Made by a program: the position numbers and the translations under genes
Shown here: piece after piece, positions 54,151 to 63,183 of the stretch
How positions within the stretch are numbered: the stretch's first letter is position 1
Layout: each line of letters opens with the position of its first letter
The notes under the pieces: model-generated
The model's database searches: none
The model's input: only the letters and a program-made list of their open reading frames with translations
What the model was told of the DNA's origin: nothing
Origin: Planktotalea arctica
GTDB taxonomy: Bacteria > Pseudomonadota > Alphaproteobacteria > Rhodobacterales > Rhodobacteraceae
NCBI RefSeq assembly: GCF_002105285.1
Contig: NZ_MUHR01000005.1
Span: 62,001-126,000 of the forward strand
Length of the DNA: 64,000 nt
Direction: 5' to 3'

Positions 54151-54761
54151 CAGTGTGAAAAGATGTCCTGTTCAGGCCAGCCCGCAAGATCGAGGCTGGC
54201 GCGCATCGGCAGAAAGTCGAAGCAAGCCTGTGCCATCACCATGCGATCCTCGCGGATGAGGCGTTTGTTCAATTCAGTGCGCAAACGGTGAAGATAAAGA
54301 ACATCGCTAGCCGCATATTCGATCTGCGCTTTGCTTAGCCTTGCAGCGCCCCAATCGCTTGATTGTTGTTGCTTGGAGATATCCACGTTCAGCAATTCTT
54401 GCAGCAGGTTCTTGAGGCCGTGACGATCCGTGTAGGTCCGGATCAGCTTGCTGGCGATCTTGGTGCAATAGACTGGCGCGGTGACGATGCCGAAGGTATT
54501 TTGCAGTGCTGCGATATCGAAGCGCCCGTAATGGAACAGTTTGAGCACATTGGGATCGCCGAGCATTCTGCAAAGATTGGGAGCCTCGGTCTGTCCTTTG
54601 GTCAATTGCACCAAATGCGCATTGCCATCGCCGCCCGACATCTGGATGACGCACAAGCGGTCGCGGTGCGGATGCAGCCCCATCGTTTCGCAATCAATCG
54701 CAACAACAGGACCAAGGTCCAGTCCATCGGGAAGATCGTGTTGATAGAGTGTGTTGGTCAT
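54150..54761 (-). CDS. ribonuclease D-like 3'-5' exonuclease
   Basis: The 203-residue protein has a DEDDy exonuclease domain: VVAIDCETMGLHPHRDRLC (first Asp and Glu), KLFHYGRFDIAAL (second Asp) and the last motif YAASDVLYLHRLR (Tyr and Asp). It is far shorter than E. coli RNase D, as it lacks the HRDC domains, which is usual for this alphaproteobacterial type. It may trim stable RNA 3' ends. Its stop overlaps the kdsD start (TGATG), so it heads the rnd-kdsD-lpt operon. Confidence 0.92.
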   Translation of the reverse strand: MTNTLYQHDLPDGLDLGPVVAIDCETMGLHPHRDRLCVIQMSGGDGNAHLVQLTKGQTEAPNLCRMLGDPNVLKLFHYGRFDIAALQNTFGIVTAPVYCTKIASKLIRTYTDRHGLKNLLQELLNVDISKQQQSSDWGAARLSKAQIEYAASDVLYLHRLRTELNKRLIREDRMVMAQACFDFLPMRASLDLAGWPEQDIFSH

Positions 54762-54913
54762 GCGTGATCCGATTTAGGTGCCGGCATCAACATAGTGTCA
54801 TTGCGGCAGTTTTATAAGAGAGCGTTTAGCCCACCTTGGCGTTGCCGCTCACTAATACGCGCAGTGTGGGCAAATTCAAGCCAAGTTCATTACGCGAAAA
54901 TATGCTTGCGCGC

Positions 54914-56803
54914 CTAAATTATCGCAGCTTCAAGCAGGTCTGCATCCTCGAAAGCGGCGCTGGTTGGGTCTGCGGCATCCGCCTCGGGATCGCTGAGGGC
55001 GAGTATGATATCGTCCACGGCAGAAACTTGGACCATCGTGTCGTCGCGCATGACTTCAAAGGTCAAAAATTCACGCACGACCAGTGCGTCCGTGTCGTCG
55101 GCTGCGGTGCGGGTCAGGTCATATATATTGTCTTCGTTTTGATCCCATGGGTCGTCGTAGGTCGGGATGAACCAGTCCTTTAGCGTGACAGCGCCGGTGT
55201 ACTGCGCCATTTCGAACAGGAACGCGTCTGGGCCGGACAGGGTGTAGGTGAGAGCGCTGGGCATGGGTGGTTCGGGATCTGGCAGATCGCTTGGTGGCGT
55301 GCCCTCGTCCTCCGGGTCCATCGGTGGCTCGTCGGGTGCGCCTGGATCATCGCCAGTATCGTCCACCAACGTCAGTACATTTTCGGCAGTTGTCTCAAAG
55401 GACATGGCCTGAGTCGTCACGGCGTTACCATCGCTGGATGTGGCGATAAGGGTAATGTCATAGGTGAAATCTTCGTTTGCATCCCAAGCATCCTGCAAGC
55501 TGGGCGCGAACCAGTCTTTCGTAGCGACCTGCCCTGACAGCGGGTCCACGTCGAAATAGAAACTGTCGGGCTGATCGCCGAGCGAATAGATCACTTGAGT
55601 GACTGGATCGTCATCGGGAACCACAGGATCATCTGGTTCGTTTTCGGGACCCGTGTCATCATCGCTAACAGGAACGCCTGGCGCGTCGAGCAAGGTCAGC
55701 ACGCCTTCGGAGGTGGTTTGAAAGCGCAGCAATTCAGTGGTCGGCGCGCTACCGTTCAAAGGCGTGGAAATGCGCGTCACATCAAAGATGTAATCCGCAT
55801 CGGCATCCCATGTGTCTTGCAAGCTCGGGCTGAACCAATTCTTCGTGGTCAAGTCGCCGGTGAGCGGGTCAACTATGAAATAGAAATTGTCGGGGTGATC
55901 GCCAAGCGAATAGGTGCTCTGATTCGCAGGGTCATCGCCGCTATCCGGTAGCTCGATAGGATCATCAGGGTCGGGATCATCCGGCGGCAGATCATCCTGC
56001 TCGCCCTCTATATAACTCTCGGCGATGTGCTGACGCGTGGTCCAGTCCACAAAAACAGGTAAAAGCGTGCCAAATTCGTCCGTGACGCCGGTATCGTGAG
56101 CCGCATAGGCCTGCATGACTTCCAGTGAAAATGCGGCCTCAGCATCCGTGAGGTTGGGTGCAAGTTGATCGGACTGATAATTAACGTAATGGGTGACTTG
56201 ATAGCCCGTGCCACTGAACTCATCCATCGCTTCCAGCGCGAATTCCGTCGCATGCACGTGATCCGTATGTTCACCCTCTGCATAGTCACCTTCGGCAACT
56301 TGAAGGCGAAAGCCCTCGGGATCATGCGCTTCCATCATGCCACTCAGAACATTGACAAGATCTGTTCGGGTATAGCTTGCGTAGCCGTCCACGGTTTCGA
56401 CGTTCAGGCGGGTTCCATCCTCAAGGCGTGCAAGAGATTGGTAATCGGCAGGGTCTGCGATCGCCCCTGCGCCGTCGGGAATTCGCAGAAAATAAAGCCG
56501 CACGTTCGGGGCGCTTTGCAAGTACGAGGAAGTGACGTTGAAACTGCTGCCCGCTTGCTCGATCGTGACGAATTCATCGACCCAATCCTCGGCACCGGCC
56601 ATCACGGAGTAGGCCGCTTTCGCCCCTGTTTCGCGCCCCTGCCAATACTCCGCATCGCGCCCTGCATCGCCCGCAGTCACGTAAACGATGGTCGAAGTTT
56701 CGCCCTGCGAGATTGCGTTGGATATGTCGGGGTTCATGAACAGCAGATCATCATCTACGTGCGCCACGATAGTCATGGTGCCATTTTGATAAAGCACTGG
56801 CAT
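54914..56803 (-). CDS. PIG-L-family deacetylase with three cadherin-like repeats
   Basis: About 629 residues. The N-terminal part (to about 260) is a PIG-L/LmbE-like zinc deacetylase: the first metal motif reads AHVDDDLLFMNP (family form AHPDDE) and the second HTDHVH. Behind it come three repeats of about 80-100 residues, each with a core like YSLGD..FYF.VDP..G..TKDWF.PSLQD.WD, joined by linkers full of Asp and Pro. No signal peptide is seen. Cadherin-like repeats, acidic linkers and a hydrophobic C-terminus (LLEAAII) suggest type I secretion. I start at ATG 56803; a TTG at 56818 is possible. Confidence 0.8.
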   Translation of the reverse strand: MPVLYQNGTMTIVAHVDDDLLFMNPDISNAISQGETSTIVYVTAGDAGRDAEYWQGRETGAKAAYSVMAGAEDWVDEFVTIEQAGSSFNVTSSYLQSAPNVRLYFLRIPDGAGAIADPADYQSLARLEDGTRLNVETVDGYASYTRTDLVNVLSGMMEAHDPEGFRLQVAEGDYAEGEHTDHVHATEFALEAMDEFSGTGYQVTHYVNYQSDQLAPNLTDAEAAFSLEVMQAYAAHDTGVTDEFGTLLPVFVDWTTRQHIAESYIEGEQDDLPPDDPDPDDPIELPDSGDDPANQSTYSLGDHPDNFYFIVDPLTGDLTTKNWFSPSLQDTWDADADYIFDVTRISTPLNGSAPTTELLRFQTTSEGVLTLLDAPGVPVSDDDTGPENEPDDPVVPDDDPVTQVIYSLGDQPDSFYFDVDPLSGQVATKDWFAPSLQDAWDANEDFTYDITLIATSSDGNAVTTQAMSFETTAENVLTLVDDTGDDPGAPDEPPMDPEDEGTPPSDLPDPEPPMPSALTYTLSGPDAFLFEMAQYTGAVTLKDWFIPTYDDPWDQNEDNIYDLTRTAADDTDALVVREFLTFEVMRDDTMVQVSAVDDIILALSDPEADAADPTSAAFEDADLLEAAII

Positions 56804-56818
56804 GTGCGGACGTTCCAA

Positions 56819-57317
56819 TCACTTGGGGTACTTTCAATGCTCTACCCTAGCGTGTTTCGCGCCTTTAACCTAGGGTGAATTGATTTTGAGCAGAGAGGAT
56901 TGGGCAAAACTGTTCAAGTGAGCCCCACCACTACCTGTTCGGAATGAGGACGTCTTGGAGATGCAGGTTATCTGCGGTGTCGCGTTGATCAGTCTTGACT
57001 GAACGAACTTGACTAAACTTGGTGGTGAGGCGTAGGTGCTCCTCAATTAGAAGGAAGACCTGATATCTTAAGGCGTGTGTTGATTAGGTTGATTTGTGGC
57101 GGTAAAATCGTGTCTTTTTATAATTTTGCGAGAAAATCACATGTGGGCTGCGTCAGAATAAGCAGCAGTGCTCGTAATACTTGTAGGATGCGGATTAGCG
57201 ACTGTTTAAATCTCCACACCTCCTTGGACGTGGCTGTCGCTGCTGCTTTGTCCGACATAGACACATCCCAAAACCTAGCGATGGAATAGTGTTTCACCGC
57301 AGCGAAGGACGAAAAAA
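56819..57317. other. 500-base gap without an assignable gene
   Basis: The stretch between the PIG-L gene and the RND adaptor is more AT-rich than its surroundings. It has two short open frames on opposite strands (57077-57289 and 57118-57351) without a family, clear ribosome site or neighbour context; I treat both as chance. A promoter for the RND operon should lie in the last 100 bases but no strong match was found. Confidence 0.5.
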
Positions 57318-58523
57318 ATGGCAAATAAGACACTCGAACGCGTTGGCACAAAGGGCGTTCAAGTAGATGCGGCCAAAACGTCTACAGCTGATCCGAAACC
57401 GGCCCTGATCAATGCGGCACTAGCTGAGGGCGGACCGCAAAGATTGACGTTTACATCTGACAAAGGCGCTGCGCGGTCCACGTGGTTTGCCGCCTTTCTA
57501 GTACTCGCCATCGTTGGCTGGATGGGAAGTGGGTTCATCTTCCCGCAAGGGGGTACTGACCCCGTTGTCGTCCGAGAAGAACTGAAACCGGTTGCTGTTG
57601 CTGTCACGACGTCGGTGGCTGAAACCGTTACCCAGTTCTATCAGGCCGAGGGCCAAGCGCTTCCCGATCGCGATACGATGATGCGGGCTGAGACTTCTGG
57701 TGACATTGCCGAAGTGCTCATCAACAAGGGGGAGAATGTCGCCGCTGGTGATGTCATTGCCCGTTTCGACCCCACAGGGAACCAAGCCGATGCCAACCGC
57801 GCTTCTGAGGAGTTGGCACGAGCGCAGCGCGAGTTCGACAATGCGGAGCAGCTTCTTGAAAGGGGGGTCTCTACGGCAGACCGCGTCTCTCAAGCGCGGG
57901 CAACCTTGGCCTCGGCGCAAGCGCAAGTCATAGCGGTGAGCCAAGCTGCTGACGCACTCACGATCACCGCACCCTTTGCGGGTCGCGTAGAGACATTGGA
58001 CCTTGATCAAGGAGAGTTTGTTTCCTCAGGTGACGAAGTTGGCCGTCTGGTTGATATCACGCCACTGACGGTTGCCATTCAGGTGCCACAACAGTCTCTT
58101 ACGCGTCTGTCGGTAGGCCAACGCGCCAAGGTTCGCTTTATCACTGGCGAGGAACGGGCTGGCGTAGTCACATTTGTAGGCACGTCTGCGGCGTCCGAAA
58201 CGCGCACATTTCTCGCTGAGATCGAGGTCGAGAACACGGATGGTGCAATTCCCGCAGGTATTTCAGCCGAAGTCATTATCCCGACAGGTGAAGCAACGGC
58301 ACATTTTTTATCGCCATCAATCGTTTCGCTGAATACCGAAGGGGCTTTGGGCGTTAAGACTGTGAACGGCGACAACGTGGTCGAGTTTTACCCCATTCAA
58401 ATCGTGAAGGCACAGATTGATGGTATCTGGGTTACGGGCCTGCCCGAAAGCGTGGACGTTATTACCGTCGGTCAAGGCTTCGTCAATGAGGCGGAAACCG
58501 TCTCTCCGCGTGCGGGTGAGTAA
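57318..58523 (+). CDS. RND efflux periplasmic adaptor (membrane fusion protein)
   Basis: The 401-residue protein has an unusual cytoplasmic N-terminal extension (about 55 residues) before its one transmembrane helix (AAFLVLAIVGWMGSGFIF). The periplasmic part is an HlyD/AcrA-type adaptor: a lipoyl half (GDIAEVLINKGENVAAGDVIARFD), a coiled-coil hairpin (about 145-200), the second lipoyl half (ITAPFAGRVETLDLDQGEFV) and beta-barrel domains. It links an RND pump to an outer-membrane channel. ATG 57318 has AAGGACG seven bases upstream; five bases separate it from the pump gene. Confidence 0.92.
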   Translation: MANKTLERVGTKGVQVDAAKTSTADPKPALINAALAEGGPQRLTFTSDKGAARSTWFAAFLVLAIVGWMGSGFIFPQGGTDPVVVREELKPVAVAVTTSVAETVTQFYQAEGQALPDRDTMMRAETSGDIAEVLINKGENVAAGDVIARFDPTGNQADANRASEELARAQREFDNAEQLLERGVSTADRVSQARATLASAQAQVIAVSQAADALTITAPFAGRVETLDLDQGEFVSSGDEVGRLVDITPLTVAIQVPQQSLTRLSVGQRAKVRFITGEERAGVVTFVGTSAASETRTFLAEIEVENTDGAIPAGISAEVIIPTGEATAHFLSPSIVSLNTEGALGVKTVNGDNVVEFYPIQIVKAQIDGIWVTGLPESVDVITVGQGFVNEAETVSPRAGE

Positions 58524-58528
58524 AGCAA

Positions 58529-61500
58529 ATGAACAGCATCATCGATTTCGCATTCTCCCGCTCACGGGTCGTTGTCATGGCTTTGGTCTTGATCCTGTCG
58601 GTCGGCATTTACGCCTACGTTTCGATCCCCAAGGAAGCCAATCCAGAGGTGCCGTTGCCGCTGTTCTATGTCTCAACGGGACTCGACGGAATTAGCCCGA
58701 CTGATGCAGAACGTTTGCTGCTGGAACCCATGGAGACCGAGTTCGGGTCAATCTCGGGCTTGAAATCCATGAACTCTGACGCGACTGAAGGCTTTGCATC
58801 GATACAGCTAGAATTCGAGGCGGGTGGTGACAATCAAGAGGCCTTGGACAAAGTGCGCGAGGCGGCAGATCGCGCACAAGGTGACTTACCCGATGATGCG
58901 CGCGACATCACGATCACCGAGATTAACACAGCACTGTTCCCGATTATAACAGCGATCCTTTCCGGCCCCGTACCGGAACGGACACTCAATAGTCTTGCTG
59001 AGCAAATGCAGGAAGAAATCGAAGGTCTTGGCGGTGTTCTCGAAGTGGACATTGGCGGGCAACGGTTCGAGTTCCTGGAAGTCCTTATCGACCCTACTGT
59101 TTTCCAAACCTACAATCTGTCATTCGACGAATTGATCGGGCAAATCCAGCGCAACAACCGACTTATTGCAGCTGGCGCGATTGAGACCGGATCGGGGCGT
59201 ATCGTTCTGAAAGTTCCCGGCCTTATCGAGGACCTTGAGGACGTCATGGCAATGCCAGTCAAGGTGCGCGGCGATGCGGTTGTAACGTTTGGGGATGTCG
59301 CCACAATCAGGCGCACGTTCGAAGACCCCAACTCATTCGCACGCATCAATGGCCAACCGGCCTTGGCGCTGGAGATCACCAAGCGATCTGGTGCGAACAT
59401 TATCGACACAGTGGACGACGTGAAAGCTGTGGTAGAGGCGTTGCGCGTTGATTGGCCGGAAAGTGTTGAAATAACTTACCTTCAAGATCAGTCCAAGCAG
59501 GTCAAAGACATGCTGAGCGATCTGGAAGCAAACGTGATTGCCGCGGTAATCCTCGTGATGATTGTAATTGTTTTTGCCCTTGGTACACGGTCTGCGATCC
59601 TGGTGGGTTTGTCGATTCCCGGTGCGTTTCTGGCAGGTGTCGTGGCCTTGTGGGTGATGGGCTATTCAATGAACATAATTGTTCTCTTTGCCTTGATCCT
59701 TGTGGTTGGGATGCTGGTGGATGGGGCGATCGTCACTGCCGAGTTGGCGGATAGAAAGCTACAAGAAGGTGCCGATCCGAAAGAGGCATATTCCTTCGCT
59801 GCCAAACGCATGTCATGGCCGATCATTGCATCGACTGCGACGACCCTATCGGTGTTCTTTCCATTGTTGTTCTGGAGCGGCATGGTCGGCGAGTTTATGA
59901 AATACCTTCCCATCACCGTGATCCTTACGTTGTCTGCATCCCTTTTCATGGCGTTGATCTTCATTCCGGTCATGGGCGGGCTGATTGGCAAGCGGCCGCC
60001 GCAAACTGCTAAGGCGAAAGCCGCGTTTCACGCTGCCGAAATTGGCGATCCGCGCGAGATGGGCGGATTTACAGGCGCCTACGTCCGTTTGCTGGAAAAA
60101 GCTATCACGCGGCCGGCCGCGACGCTCTTGTTGGCAATCGCGTTGTTGCTGGGCGGGTTTGGTGCATATGGGCAATTCGGCAAAGGCGTCAGTTTCTTCC
60201 CGTCGATCGAACCCGATTTCATGCAGGTGCAAGTCCGCGCCCGCGATAATTTTTCCATTTTCGAACGTGATGCGTTGGTGCGTGCGGTTGAAGAACGCCT
60301 TCTCGGCTATGACGAGATCGCTAGTATTTATGCGCGATCCATGATGTCGGCAGGGCAAGGCGACGAGGAAACCATTGGCACATTGCAGTTGGAATTGATG
60401 CCCTGGGATACCCGCCGCACTGCCGCTGAGATCGGTGTGGATATCCGCGAAAGCGTCTCTGACATTGCAGGTATTGACGTTCAGGTTCAGACTGAAAGTG
60501 GGGGCCCAGTAGCGGGTAAACCCGTGAATCTAAAAATTACGGCCCGCAATCCCGATGTGCAGAACGAAACAATCCAGCAAATTCGTGATATTATGGATCG
60601 CATCGGTGGATTTACCGATGTGACGGACACGCGTCCTGTGCCGGGCGTCGAAGTGTCGATCCTTGTGAACCGCGCTGAAGCTGCTCGTTTTGGAGCTGAT
60701 GTGAGTTTGCTGGGCCAAGCGGTGCAGTTGCTGACCCAAGGTATAACCGTAGCTGACTATCGTCCTGATGATATTGATGGATCTCTCGATATTCGAGTGC
60801 GGTTCCCTCGCGAAGAGCGATCCCTTGCGGAGCTGGCAAGTTTGCGTGTTCCGACCAGCTCTGGTCTTGTTCCAATTTCGAATTTCGTGACCTTTGCCCC
60901 GGCCGAGCGTACAGGTGTGATCCGACGCATCGACGAAAAGCGCGTGGCGACGATTGAAGCCAACGTTGCGCCTGGCGTGCTGGTAAACGATCAGGTCATC
61001 GCCCTGACCGCTGCGTTGAATGGGGCTGATTTGCCCGAAGGCGTGGCCTTCAGCTTCGCGGGCGAAGCAGAGGACCAGCAAGAAAGCATGATCTTTCTAG
61101 TCGGTGCGTTCATCACGGCGATCTTCCTGATGTTCGTGATTCTAGTGCTCCAGTTCAACAACTTCTTCCAAGCGTTTGTCGTAATGTCGGCGATCATATT
61201 CTCTATCGCAGGGGTTCTGCTTGGCTTGATCGTCACAGGCCGCCCGTTCGGGATCGTCATGGGGGGTATCGGTGTGATTGCCTTGGCGGGCATCGTGGTA
61301 AACAACAATATCGTATTGATTGACACCTACAATGATCTGAAACGCTTAGGCCAATCCCCGCTGGAGGCCGCACTTCGCACCGGCGCACAGCGTCTGCGGC
61401 CTGTGGTCCTGACATCCGTTACGACGGCCTTGGGTCTCATGCCAATGGTTATCGGTGTAAATCTGAACTTCTTCACGCGCGAGATCGTCTACGGCGCCCC

Positions 61501-61657
61501 CTCAACCCAATGGTGGACCGAATTATCATCGGCGATCGCAGGAGGTTTGGTCATCGCGACCGTTCTCACGCTCGTGGTCACGCCCGCGATGTTGATGCTT
61601 GGCGAGAAGAGGCGCTCTCGCGGAGTATCACAACGACTGCTGGTTCCGGCAGAGTGA
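58529..61657 (+). CDS. RND-family efflux permease (HAE type)
   Basis: The 1042-residue inner-membrane pump has 12 predicted helices with two large periplasmic loops. Helix 4 keeps the proton-relay acids (ILVVGMLVDGAIVTAE, where Asp is followed by a small residue rather than a second Asp). Other RND marks include the N-terminal FAFSRSRVVVMALVLILS and GGIGVIALAGIVVNNNIVLIDTYNDL near residue 920. The outer-membrane channel is not encoded nearby. With the adaptor it should export drugs, metabolites or lipophilic compounds; substrate and regulator are not visible. Confidence 0.92.
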   Translation: MNSIIDFAFSRSRVVVMALVLILSVGIYAYVSIPKEANPEVPLPLFYVSTGLDGISPTDAERLLLEPMETEFGSISGLKSMNSDATEGFASIQLEFEAGGDNQEALDKVREAADRAQGDLPDDARDITITEINTALFPIITAILSGPVPERTLNSLAEQMQEEIEGLGGVLEVDIGGQRFEFLEVLIDPTVFQTYNLSFDELIGQIQRNNRLIAAGAIETGSGRIVLKVPGLIEDLEDVMAMPVKVRGDAVVTFGDVATIRRTFEDPNSFARINGQPALALEITKRSGANIIDTVDDVKAVVEALRVDWPESVEITYLQDQSKQVKDMLSDLEANVIAAVILVMIVIVFALGTRSAILVGLSIPGAFLAGVVALWVMGYSMNIIVLFALILVVGMLVDGAIVTAELADRKLQEGADPKEAYSFAAKRMSWPIIASTATTLSVFFPLLFWSGMVGEFMKYLPITVILTLSASLFMALIFIPVMGGLIGKRPPQTAKAKAAFHAAEIGDPREMGGFTGAYVRLLEKAITRPAATLLLAIALLLGGFGAYGQFGKGVSFFPSIEPDFMQVQVRARDNFSIFERDALVRAVEERLLGYDEIASIYARSMMSAGQGDEETIGTLQLELMPWDTRRTAAEIGVDIRESVSDIAGIDVQVQTESGGPVAGKPVNLKITARNPDVQNETIQQIRDIMDRIGGFTDVTDTRPVPGVEVSILVNRAEAARFGADVSLLGQAVQLLTQGITVADYRPDDIDGSLDIRVRFPREERSLAELASLRVPTSSGLVPISNFVTFAPAERTGVIRRIDEKRVATIEANVAPGVLVNDQVIALTAALNGADLPEGVAFSFAGEAEDQQESMIFLVGAFITAIFLMFVILVLQFNNFFQAFVVMSAIIFSIAGVLLGLIVTGRPFGIVMGGIGVIALAGIVVNNNIVLIDTYNDLKRLGQSPLEAALRTGAQRLRPVVLTSVTTALGLMPMVIGVNLNFFTREIVYGAPSTQWWTELSSAIAGGLVIATVLTLVVTPAMLMLGEKRRSRGVSQRLLVPAE

Positions 61658-61866
61658 ATTATAACCCGCGTGGGCGCGTGCATGCTGGCTAGAAAATCGG
61701 GGCGGTGGATTTTGATGCAATCAGGCAAAGACTGCAGTGAGCCACCTCACCAGCTTGTTTGTGTGCCCAATTTCTGGCCACGGTTTGATCTATCAGGTCA
61801 GCCGAGCGTGACGTGTTAAGCTTAAGAATGCCTGGATCTAATTTTTGTTGGGGAAGAGGAGATATT

Positions 61867-61952
61867 TGGTGCCCAGGAGAGGACTCGAACCTCCACATCC
61901 TTGCGAATACTAGCACCTGAAGCTAGCGCGTCTACCATTCCGCCACCTGGGC
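61867..61952 (-). tRNA. tRNA-Leu (anticodon CAG)
   Basis: On the minus strand the gene begins GCCCAGG and ends CCTGGGC A CCA, so the 7-bp acceptor stem pairs fully and the CCA is encoded. The anticodon arm is CTAGC-TTCAGGT-GCTAG, with CAG at positions 34-36, reading CUG. A long variable arm marks it as class II, and the T arm has GGTTCGAGTCC. A promoter-like element lies just upstream. No second copy of its 3' end was seen in the window, so nothing shows it serving as an integration site. Confidence 0.97.
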
Positions 61953-61968
61953 AGGTGGTTGTTCGCCG

Positions 61969-61997
61969 GATTTAGACTTGGGTGCCCATAGTGTCAA
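61969..61997 (-). promoter_or_regulatory. predicted promoter of tRNA-Leu
   Basis: On the minus strand a perfect TTGACA, a 17-base spacer and a weak TAAATC end about 16 bases before the tRNA 5' end, the right spacing for a short leader. Confidence 0.55.
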
Positions 61998-62153
61998 CGA
62001 GATTCGCCTCGGAAATCGACACTCTTGCATCATCAATTTCACGTTTAATCCAAAATCCAGCATGTTTCGCCCAAAATGCCACGGATAAGCGTCTTGCCCG
62101 TGCGCGCGGGGGTGGGTACATCTGCACCAAGCATTAGACAAAGGATTACGTGC

Positions 62154-63134
62154 ATGTCCAAACTTGTCACGATCTACGGCGGCTCCGGTTTCGTGGGCCG
62201 CTACATCGCCCGACGCATGGCGAAAGAAGGCTGGCGCGTGCGCGTTGCGGTCCGTCGCCCGAACGAGGCGATGTTCGTCAAGCCCTACGGTACGGTCGGC
62301 CAAGTCGAACCTGTGCTGTGCAATATTCGCGACGACGCATCCGTTGCTGCGGTGATGCAAGGTGCGGATGCTGTGGTGAATTGCGTGGGTCTTTTGACGC
62401 AAAACGGTAAAAATAAGTTTGATGCCGTACAGGCGGAAGGTGCCGGCCGTGTGGCGCGTGCCGCCGCAGCTGCTGGTATCGATACGATGGTGCAGATTTC
62501 TGCGATTGGTGCGGATGCGGACGCTGCTAGTGATTACGCGCGTACCAAAGCGCTGGGCGAAGCCAATGTGCTAGAGCATATGCCAAACGCCATGATCCTG
62601 CGTCCCTCGATCGTGTTTGGTGCGGAGGATCAGTTCTTCAACCGTTTCGCTTCCATGTCGCGCGTTGGCCCCGTCCTGCCTGCGATTGGCGCGGATACAA
62701 AGTTTCAGCCTGTCTATGTAGATGATGTTGCTGCCGCTGCTGTAAAAGGCGTGCTGGGAGAAGCGCACGGTGTATATGAACTCGGTGGGCCTGACGTGAA
62801 CACGTTCCGCGAGTTGCTGCAAGAGATGCTTCATGTGGTGCAGCGTCGCCGTTTGATCCTGAACATCCCCTTCCCGATTGCGCGCCTTATGGCGTTCGGG
62901 TTTGATGTGCTGGAGATGGCGACGCTTGGCTTAATTAAAAATCCGGCTGCAACACGCGATCAGGTGAAGAACCTGCGCCTTGATAATGTCGTGTCCGAGG
63001 GCGCTAAAGGCTTCGCCGATCTGGGTATCGTCCCGACCGCGCTTGAAGCTGTTCTGCCCGACTACCTCTATCGCTTCCGCCCGTCCGGTCAGTACGCTGC
63101 GATCAAGGATTCAGCGAAGAACTTGAGGGCTTAA
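62154..63134 (+). CDS. NDUFA9-like NAD(P)-binding protein (atypical SDR)
   Basis: The 326-residue protein has the Rossmann cofactor loop IYGGSGFVGRYIARRMAKEG at the N-terminus and the extended-SDR layout (VNCVGLLTQNG, DYARTKALGEANVLEH, LRPSIVFGAEDQFFNRF, KFQPVYVDDVAAA). This is the branch related to the complex I subunit NDUFA9, common in alphaproteobacteria. Relatives bind NADPH and are thought to be structural or regulatory; the role here is not shown. I start at ATG 62154 with AAGGA eight bases upstream; the earlier open-frame part would overlap the tRNA-side region without a ribosome site. It converges on uppP, with a shared terminator. Confidence 0.92.
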   Translation: MSKLVTIYGGSGFVGRYIARRMAKEGWRVRVAVRRPNEAMFVKPYGTVGQVEPVLCNIRDDASVAAVMQGADAVVNCVGLLTQNGKNKFDAVQAEGAGRVARAAAAAGIDTMVQISAIGADADAASDYARTKALGEANVLEHMPNAMILRPSIVFGAEDQFFNRFASMSRVGPVLPAIGADTKFQPVYVDDVAAAAVKGVLGEAHGVYELGGPDVNTFRELLQEMLHVVQRRRLILNIPFPIARLMAFGFDVLEMATLGLIKNPAATRDQVKNLRLDNVVSEGAKGFADLGIVPTALEAVLPDYLYRFRPSGQYAAIKDSAKNLRA

Positions 63135-63153
63135 GCAGAAGTTAGAACTTTCG

Positions 63154-63183
63154 AAAAGGCGGCCCTTTTGGGCCGCCTTTTTT
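63154..63183. terminator. bidirectional terminator between the NDUFA9-like gene and uppP
   Basis: AAAAGGCGGCCC-TTTT-GGGCCGCCTTTT pairs fully (12 bp including the A-T ends), with T-runs on both strands. It lies 19 bases after the NDUFA9-like stop and touches the uppP stop. Confidence 0.93.

Noticed and set aside
57077-57351. Two overlapping short open frames on opposite strands before the RND genes
   Set aside because: No ribosome site, no recognisable family and low-complexity content; could be remnants but nothing supports this.
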